Source: Ruminococcus sp. (GTDB taxonomy: Bacteria > Bacillota > Clostridia > Oscillospirales > Ruminococcaceae). Taken from it: 64,000 bases of DNA. The stretch spans positions 34,369-98,368 of the forward strand of contig JAISIC010000058.1 of NCBI GenBank assembly GCA_031262225.1, in the 5' to 3' direction. The notes beneath the pieces are model-generated. The model did not search any database. It was not told the DNA's origin and worked only from the letters and a program-made list of their open reading frames with translations. A program made the position numbers and the translations under genes. Shown in pieces: positions 58,879 to 64,000 of the stretch. Every line of letters starts with the position of its first letter. Position 1 is the first letter of the stretch.

Positions 58879-60870
58879 TTACTTGGTTTGATTTGCATTT
58901 TTATCTTTTTTTATTTTCTTCTTGGCTTTGGCTTCAATGTGTTTGAAAAACATAACCGAAAGCCCCGGGATGGTCATCTTTATTGAATTTTCATAGCCGT
59001 GCATTGTGAAATCTTCGGTTTTGATTTTTTTATTATCCACAAAACCTATGCCGCCGAATTTCACGTCTTCGGTGGAGAAAACCTGCTCGTAATACCCTTC
59101 TTTGGGCACTCCGATACGATAATCTGTCCTTGTCACCGGGACAAAATTGCATACCGCGATTATTTCATTGCCCGTTTCATCAATCCGACGGAAAGCAATC
59201 ACGCTTTGAAGATAATCGTCGTGGGATATCCACGCGAAGCCGTCCCAACTGTCGTCTCGCTCCCAAAGAGCGGAATTTTCAAGATAAAACTTATTGAGCT
59301 CCTTTGAAAACTCGTGAATCTGTCTGTGTCGTGAATCTGCAAGGCAAGCCCAGTCTATCTCTTTTTTCTCGTCCCATTCGGTGTCCTGGGCAAACTCCGA
59401 GCCCATGAAGGATAGTTTCTTGCCCGGGTGGGCGGTCATATACGCCATGAAGGCACGGTATGAAGCGTATTTTTGCTCCAAGCTCGCTCCGCTCATCTTG
59501 CCTATGAGAGAGGCTTTGCCGTGGACAACCTCGTCATGCGACACAGGCAGGATATAGTTTTCCGAGAAGCTGTAGAAGAAGCTGAATGTAAGCTTGTTGT
59601 GATTATTCGCCCTGAAAATCGGATCAAGCTTCATGTAGTCTAAGACGTCGTTCATCCAACCCATGTTCCACTTGTAGTTAAAGCCCAAGCCCCCGACATC
59701 AACAGGCTTTGTCACCAGCGGCCATGCCGTGGATTCTTCCGCTATCATCAAAACGTTAGGGTTCCTTGCGAAAACAGCTGTGTTGAGATTGCGAAGAAAG
59801 TCAATCGCTTCATAGCATTCATGCCCGCCGTCCTTGTTCGGTCTCCACTCGCGTCTGTCATAGTCAAGATAGAGCATTGAGGCAACCGCATCAACACGCA
59901 GACCGTCAATGTGGAAACGTTCGAGCCAGTAGCAGGCGTTTGAAATGAGGAAGCTTTGAACCTCGGGCTTGCCGAAGTCAAAGACGTGCGTTCCCCACGA
60001 GAAGTGGTCTTTCTTTAACGGGTCGGCATATTCATAAAGGCATGAACCGTCAAATTCATAGAGCCCTGCCGCGTCCTTGGGGAAGTGCCCCGGCACCCAG
60101 TCGAGGATTACCCCGATATCGGCGGCATGGAACATATCAATCATCTTGCAGAAATCAGCGGGTGTGCCGTAGCGTGATGTCGGTGCGAAATATCCGATAA
60201 TCTGATATCCCCACGAGCCGTCGAAGGGATACTCGGCAAGCGGCATCAGTTCCAGATGCGTATATCCCATCTCTTTGAGATAGGGGATGATTTCCGACGC
60301 GAATTTGACATAGTCAAAGGGTGAGCCGTCGGAATATTGCCGCCACGAACCCAGATGTGCCTCATAGATATTCATGGGGGATTTATAGATGTTTTTGGTC
60401 TGCTTTCGTTTGTAATAATCTGCGTCGCTCCACGCGAAGCCGTCTATTTCAAAATACTTTGAAGCCGTGCCCGGGCGGGTTTCCATATGTGTTCCGAAGG
60501 GGTCGCATTTATTGACAACGCTTTTATGTTTTGATTCGATTGAAAATTTATAGGTGAAAAACTGCCTTATGTCAGGCAGGAAAATCTCCCAGACAGACTT
60601 GTCAAATATCTGTGTCAGAGGGTTTTTGTCCCTGTCCCAGTTGTTGAAATCGCCCACAATCGACACCGACTTCGCGTTCGGAGCCCAAACGCGGAAGAAC
60701 ACGCCCTGTGTTCCGTCCTTTGTTCCCTTGTGTGCACCGAAATAGTCGTGCAGGTCAAAGTTTGTGCCTTCATGGAAAAGATGGAGCGGCAGTGCCGCGG
60801 GGTCTTTAGACACGTCGGCGGACGAGTTCGTTTTTATTTCAACGGCTTTAGCCGTTTTTTTATTCTGCAT
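58879..60870 (-). CDS. glgB: 1,4-alpha-glucan branching enzyme GlgB
   Basis: About 663 residues. N-terminal CBM48-type beta domain (GVFFRVWAPNAKSVSIVGDF at about 80), then GH13 catalytic domain with nucleophile Asp in IDGLRVDAVASMLYLDYDRR, acid/base Glu in NVLMIAEESTAWP and LPVSHDEVVHGKASL. The C-terminal beta domain is followed by a Lys-rich tail. It creates alpha-1,6 branches. I start at ATG 60870, with GGAGAG 8 nt upstream, rather than GTG 60879. It is the first gene of the glycogen operon. Confidence 0.96.
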   Translation of the reverse strand: MQNKKTAKAVEIKTNSSADVSKDPAALPLHLFHEGTNFDLHDYFGAHKGTKDGTQGVFFRVWAPNAKSVSIVGDFNNWDRDKNPLTQIFDKSVWEIFLPDIRQFFTYKFSIESKHKSVVNKCDPFGTHMETRPGTASKYFEIDGFAWSDADYYKRKQTKNIYKSPMNIYEAHLGSWRQYSDGSPFDYVKFASEIIPYLKEMGYTHLELMPLAEYPFDGSWGYQIIGYFAPTSRYGTPADFCKMIDMFHAADIGVILDWVPGHFPKDAAGLYEFDGSCLYEYADPLKKDHFSWGTHVFDFGKPEVQSFLISNACYWLERFHIDGLRVDAVASMLYLDYDRREWRPNKDGGHECYEAIDFLRNLNTAVFARNPNVLMIAEESTAWPLVTKPVDVGGLGFNYKWNMGWMNDVLDYMKLDPIFRANNHNKLTFSFFYSFSENYILPVSHDEVVHGKASLIGKMSGASLEQKYASYRAFMAYMTAHPGKKLSFMGSEFAQDTEWDEKKEIDWACLADSRHRQIHEFSKELNKFYLENSALWERDDSWDGFAWISHDDYLQSVIAFRRIDETGNEIIAVCNFVPVTRTDYRIGVPKEGYYEQVFSTEDVKFGGIGFVDNKKIKTEDFTMHGYENSIKMTIPGLSVMFFKHIEAKAKKKIKKDKNANQTK

Positions 60871-60925
60871 AGCAATCACTCTCCAAATGCCGGGGGAAAT
60901 TTTTTCCTTTTATTTATCTATTTTA

Positions 60926-60954
60926 AGTATAGCAGATCGTAAAGGAAATTGCAA
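60926..60954 (-). promoter_or_regulatory. Promoter of the glycogen operon
   Basis: Minus strand: -35 TTGCAA (60954-60949), 17-bp spacer, TG-extended -10 TATACT (60931-60926). The predicted leader is about 50 nt. Confidence 0.7.
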
Positions 60955-61046
60955 TACCCTTTGTGAATATTCTATAGTTTTGCATGAAGAAATTTTCTGA
61001 ATTTGTATTGTTTGACGAAACATATGTGCTTATTTTGCATATATTG

Positions 61047-63107
61047 TTAATTTATTGCTATAAAAGCAAGGGTTTTGTCATCAGAGCGGCTGTAATCGTC
61101 TTCAAAGTCGGCGCCCTGAAAGGGCTCAGTCTCGGCAATAATCTTTGCGGCAAGCTCGGGGGGAACATCCTCTTCCTTTAAGATTTCTTCCATCTTTGAA
61201 AATGCCATAACGCCGTCTGAAAAGAGGGCGATTTTATCGCCGCTTTTGACATTGAAGGCAAAAGAATCGGGCTCGTTATCAATGATAATCCCTGCCGGCA
61301 GGCTTGTGCCCTGATACTCGACGATTTCGTCACCCGTCTTTGCAACCGTTTTTGCCGCTCCGAGTTTGCTCAGGGAACAAACGCCTGTATAGCGGTTTAT
61401 TATCAGCAGATCAAGCGTGGTGGTTGTTTCGTCGTTGCTTTTTTCTTCAAGGGTGAAGTTTGCAAAGCGGAGAGCTTTTATCGGATCAACTCCGCCCTTA
61501 ATGAGCTCCGATACCATCGAAACCGCCATTGCACTTTCAACGGCGGCTCTTGCTCCGCTTCCCATGCCGTCGGATATGACAAAACAAACACTTCCGTAAC
61601 CGTCGGTAAAGCTTTCAAAGCTGTCGCCCGAATATCCGCCCGAAACACGTTCTTCGGCAGGTTTTTCATATAGCCCGAAGTCGATTTGCAGATTTGCCTC
61701 TTCCGAAAAAATATAAAGATAACTCTTTTTAGCTCTTTCAAAAAACGGTTTATCTTCCGTTGTCCTGCCGGTTACGCTTTCAAGAGCAGTTTTAATCCGC
61801 TCTTTCATGTCTTCGGAAAGTTCTGAAGATATGAATATTTCGGCATGAAAGAAGCCGTTTTTATCAAGTCCGGCGTTGATATTAAAGACAGCAGAAAGGG
61901 ATGATAATAAACCGCTTAAAAGTTTTTCCGCTTCAAAGTCTGTTTCTGTTATTTCCTGCCGCAAGCCGCTCTCAAAAATATCCGAAGCGAGGCGAAGGCT
62001 TGTTAAACCTTCGGAAGTGATTAAATTTTCTCCGCCCTTATTTTTTCCGTAAACAGGCAGATTATTCAAGACGGCGGCGGCACGCTCCGATTTTTCAACC
62101 ACCCGCTTGAATATATCCGAAAAGCGTTTTGTCCTCGCCCCTTCGGAGCCGACGGCTTGCCCCCTATCCATTCTCTTTAAAAAGGGTGCATAAATCCGCT
62201 CGGGAAGAATCAGGAAGATAATCAAGCTCATGAAGATTTCAACGAATATGTATAGCGAATCGCCCGGAAAGCCCGTGACAATCGCGGCGGAAAGCGAAAC
62301 TATCGTGAATGCCACTGCGGCAGGAAGTTTCCCCGAATATCGGAAAAGTGAAAATACCATTCCGGCGGCGGCAATAATAAAATATAAGTTTAGATTAGCC
62401 GGGTTATTTAAGGCTTGTCCGAGCATGGAAAGTGCAAAAACAGGCATTGCAAAACCATTCCCGAGGACAAACGCTGCGATAATGACCGAAAATATTCCCG
62501 CAAACCGCCCGAGAGCCAGCCCAAAGGGGGATATGGCGGTAAGCGAATTGATTATGATAACAAAAACAAAGGCTTCAGAGGCTTTGCCTGTGATCGATTG
62601 AAATTTCTTACCGAGACCGTTTTTAGCGGAGATGAAAACCGCTGTCGCCGCCGCACACAAAATGCCGCGAAAAAGCACCGCCATGGCAAGGGTTGCCGAA
62701 AACGGTGTTATATCGGACAGCGACACCGCAATAACAAGCCCCGATACTATATATATCAAGCCCGAAAAGGCGATCTTCGCCGGGCGGCCTTTGAAAGGAT
62801 TCCGACGTGCCGTGATCATGCCGAACGCCGAAATCACCGCCATCGCGACGATATCGGTTATGTGTGCGGTGACCGTTCCCGATATTATGTATCCCGCAAG
62901 TGCTCCCGTCAGAGCCGCCGCCGAAAAAAGGGGCGAAAGTGCCGCCGCAAATGCTGCTGAGGCAGGAATCGAAACATCTCCGACAGCCGCATTTGTGAAG
63001 ATAAATGAAAGCAATGCGGCGGCAAACACGCTTACAAGCTGTGTGTGTTTTGTTTTCAGAAATTCCGGCGTTTTAATCTTCTTTTTTAAATTCTCTTGTA
63101 ATAACAT
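61047..63107 (-). CDS. spoIIE: Stage II sporulation protein E, PP2C phosphatase
   Basis: About 686 residues: roughly ten N-terminal membrane helices (to about residue 310), a central regulatory region, and a C-terminal PP2C-type SpoIIE phosphatase domain (VCFVISDGMGSGARAAVESA, LRFANFTLEEKSN, GDKIALFSDGVMAF). SpoIIE dephosphorylates SpoIIAA to release sigma-F in the forespore and acts in polar septation. I start at ATG 63107, with GAGGTG upstream; the longer frame from 63173 begins inside the promoter. No spoIIA genes are nearby. Confidence 0.95.
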   Translation of the reverse strand: MLLQENLKKKIKTPEFLKTKHTQLVSVFAAALLSFIFTNAAVGDVSIPASAAFAAALSPLFSAAALTGALAGYIISGTVTAHITDIVAMAVISAFGMITARRNPFKGRPAKIAFSGLIYIVSGLVIAVSLSDITPFSATLAMAVLFRGILCAAATAVFISAKNGLGKKFQSITGKASEAFVFVIIINSLTAISPFGLALGRFAGIFSVIIAAFVLGNGFAMPVFALSMLGQALNNPANLNLYFIIAAAGMVFSLFRYSGKLPAAVAFTIVSLSAAIVTGFPGDSLYIFVEIFMSLIIFLILPERIYAPFLKRMDRGQAVGSEGARTKRFSDIFKRVVEKSERAAAVLNNLPVYGKNKGGENLITSEGLTSLRLASDIFESGLRQEITETDFEAEKLLSGLLSSLSAVFNINAGLDKNGFFHAEIFISSELSEDMKERIKTALESVTGRTTEDKPFFERAKKSYLYIFSEEANLQIDFGLYEKPAEERVSGGYSGDSFESFTDGYGSVCFVISDGMGSGARAAVESAMAVSMVSELIKGGVDPIKALRFANFTLEEKSNDETTTTLDLLIINRYTGVCSLSKLGAAKTVAKTGDEIVEYQGTSLPAGIIIDNEPDSFAFNVKSGDKIALFSDGVMAFSKMEEILKEEDVPPELAAKIIAETEPFQGADFEDDYSRSDDKTLAFIAIN

Positions 63108-63140
63108 ATATTTTTCACCTCTGCAAAATGTACCTAAACT

Positions 63141-63173
63141 ATTGTAGCACATCTGTCTGTCTAATTTTGTCAA
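63141..63173 (-). promoter_or_regulatory. spoIIE promoter with 21-bp spacing and Spo0A-box-like repeats
   Basis: Minus strand: -35 TTGACA (63173-63168), 21-bp spacer, TG-extended -10 TACAAT (63146-63141). On the plus strand TGTCTAA (63158-63164) and TGTCAAT (63168-63174) resemble the 0A box TGTCGAA, exactly 10 bp apart, and the second covers the -35. Confidence 0.6.
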
Positions 63174-63224
63174 TATACAGATTTGAAAAACTAAAAATTT
63201 ACCGAAAATTAATTTTTATAACTG

Positions 63225-63253
63225 TTGACAGAATAGTTTTTGTATGCTATACT
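63225..63253 (+). promoter_or_regulatory. Promoter of the HPt protein gene
   Basis: TTGACA (63225-63230), 17-bp spacer, TG-extended TATACT (63248-63253). The leader is about 85 nt. Confidence 0.78.
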
Positions 63254-63266
63254 TATGATGTGGGTG

Positions 63267-63316
63267 TATCCACTTATACGGATGTTTGTTTTTCCGGCTA
63301 TATCCACTTATACGGA
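63267..63316 (+). repeat. Two 16-bp direct repeats in the HPt gene leader
   Basis: TATCCACTTATACGGA at 63267-63282 and 63301-63316, with starts 34 bp apart, just downstream of the promoter. Confidence 0.85.
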
Positions 63317-63344
63317 AAATCGTTTTCGGGGGACTTTGCAAAAC

Positions 63345-63716
63345 ATGGCTGAAACCACCTTTAAGTACCCAATGCTCCAAAAATTACAGGATGCCGGTGC
63401 GGATATCAAAAATGCAGTCGCAAGGATGATGGATAACGAAGACCTTGTGAATAAATTTCTGCTGGGCTTCCCCGATCCGGCACGCCTTGATTCCATTAAG
63501 GCGGCTGTCGCTGCACGTGACTATAAACTCCTTGAAGAAACCGTTCACAAGATTAAGGGAACTGCCGGAAACCTCGGGCTCACAAAACTTCACGCTATTG
63601 CAAGCTTATTTGTGAACCACATTCGCCAAAAACACCCCCAGTTTTTCGATGAAGATTTTGAGAATTTGGCTAATGAATATACCAAGATGAGCGGAATCAT
63701 CGAGCAGTACCTATAA
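63345..63716 (+). CDS. Stand-alone HPt (histidine phosphotransfer) domain protein
   Basis: 123 residues starting MAETTFKYPMLQKLQDAG. The HPt helix contains the phosphorylatable His in LEETVHKIKGTAGNLGL, followed by the typical second helix of the bundle. It has no kinase or receiver domain, so it would relay phosphate between partners encoded elsewhere. GGGGGA lies about 11 nt upstream of the ATG. The longer frame from 63240 starts within the promoter and runs through the direct repeats, and is not expected to be translated. Confidence 0.88.
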   Translation: MAETTFKYPMLQKLQDAGADIKNAVARMMDNEDLVNKFLLGFPDPARLDSIKAAVAARDYKLLEETVHKIKGTAGNLGLTKLHAIASLFVNHIRQKHPQFFDEDFENLANEYTKMSGIIEQYL

Positions 63717-63771
63717 TTAGCAATTTGCATAAAATTACATCTTTTTATTCAAAAATATTAAACAAAATTAC

Positions 63772-63800
63772 TTGATTTGTCTTTACTTTTATGCTATAAT
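63772..63800 (+). promoter_or_regulatory. Promoter of the epimerase gene
   Basis: TTGATT (63772-63777), 17-bp spacer, TG-extended TATAAT (63795-63800), followed by about 85 nt of leader. Confidence 0.72.
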
Positions 63801-63890
63801 AAACGGAACCGACATAAAATGAATAATCTTTTATAAAAATTTCATAAATTATTAACTACAGCTTTACAAAAGCTGTTCGGAGATTTACAT

Positions 63891-64000
63891 ATGAGAAACG
63901 TGCTTATTACCGGTGTTTCCGGGCTGATCGGTACTGAAGTCGCAAATACGCTTCTTAACAAAGGCTTCACCGTTGTCGGGACAGACACTCGTCCGCCCTC
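63891..64000 (+). CDS. NAD-dependent sugar epimerase/dehydratase family protein (5' part only)
   Basis: Only the first 36 residues lie in the window: MRNVLITGVSGLIGTEVANT, a Rossmann GxSGxxG nucleotide-binding loop, then LLNKGFTVVGTD with the Asp that selects NAD. This is the N-terminus of the extended short-chain dehydrogenase family, such as UDP-sugar epimerases. CGGAGA precedes the ATG by about 8 nt. The gene is cut by the window end. Confidence 0.8.
   Translation, partial: MRNVLITGVSGLIGTEVANTLLNKGFTVVGTDTRPP

Noticed and set aside
63107..63173. Longer SpoIIE start at 63173
   Set aside because: The TTG coincides with the -35 region of the predicted promoter, and the added residues are unlike SpoIIE; GAGGTG supports ATG 63107.
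63267..63316. DnaA boxes or a replication origin in the HPt leader
   Set aside because: TATCCACTTA resembles but does not match TTATCCACA, only two sites are present, and no dnaA, dnaN or AT-rich unwinding region is nearby.
1..64000. CRISPR arrays, prophage genes, insertion sequences, rRNA or riboswitches
   Set aside because: I saw no regularly spaced repeats, no integrase or transposase, no rRNA, and no leader matching a riboswitch or T-box class; proS in particular has no T-box.

Overview
The window looks like a chromosomal segment of an anaerobic, motile, spore-forming Bacillota of the class Clostridia, probably near the Oscillospiraceae/Ruminococcaceae. The evidence is spoIIE, the FliW/CsrA/FlgM late flagellar set, the GlgC-GlgD pair, an anaerobic RNR activase, the Firmicute-type ricT/cdaA-receptor/holB cluster, and mostly sigma-A promoters with a TG-extended -10. 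There is no rRNA, CRISPR array, phage, integrase or transposase. The longest stretch without a gene is about 240 bases (63108-63344), so no gap exceeds 300 bases.

Layout. 1-1817: chemoreceptor with a repetitive acidic tail. 1833-3541: phosphodiesterase and four small clostridial genes of unknown function. 3552-6795: ftsY-rdgB-yhbY-proS. 6816-7574: PIN toxin module. 7579-16449: late flagellar block flgM-flgN-flgK-flgL-yviE-fliW-csrA-fliD-fliS-fliT with two sigma-28-type promoters. 16461-22781: mreB-(new gene)-mreC-mreD-mrdA-walJ-rlmH shape and wall block. 22831-25185: zapA and a split U32 peptidase. 25267-29092: nucleoside kinase, DinJ/YoeB module, membrane protein and lipoprotein, tRNA-Pro, orphan binding protein. 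29207-35430: glgP-fic-gtrB-copA with overlapping stops and starts. 35420-38785: S41 protease and a secreted Ig-like repeat protein. 38832-40881: antitoxin-yafQ-fkbM-nrdG. 40892-42996: ricT, a small membrane protein and an SPFH protein. 42993-51401: citrate synthase, membrane protein, lipoprotein, two-component system, Orn/Lys/Arg decarboxylase, c-di-AMP receptor, holB. 51453-53377: CPBP protease and zeta toxin module. 53394-60954: glycogen operon glgB-glgC-glgD-glgA-glgA. 61047-64000: spoIIE, a lone HPt protein, and the start of a nucleotide-sugar epimerase.

Together the genes cover late flagellar assembly with its FlgM and CsrA/FliW checkpoints, rod-shape wall synthesis, complete glycogen synthesis plus phosphorolysis, and commitment to sporulation. 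Four toxin-antitoxin-like modules and one Fic enzyme sit in the seams between housekeeping operons.

The most unusual signal is a family of about 70-nt structured elements. Each begins with a GC-rich palindrome placed on the stop codon of the upstream gene (flgL, the lipoprotein, the CPBP protease, the last glgA, and probably glgD). Other noteworthy signals are four genes whose ATG sits where their own promoter should start transcription (leaderless mRNA candidates), a spoIIE promoter with 21-bp spacing and Spo0A-like boxes, a duplicated-domain protein inserted between mreB and mreC, and a chemoreceptor tail with six copies of an F/Y-G-G/S-L-F-D motif.
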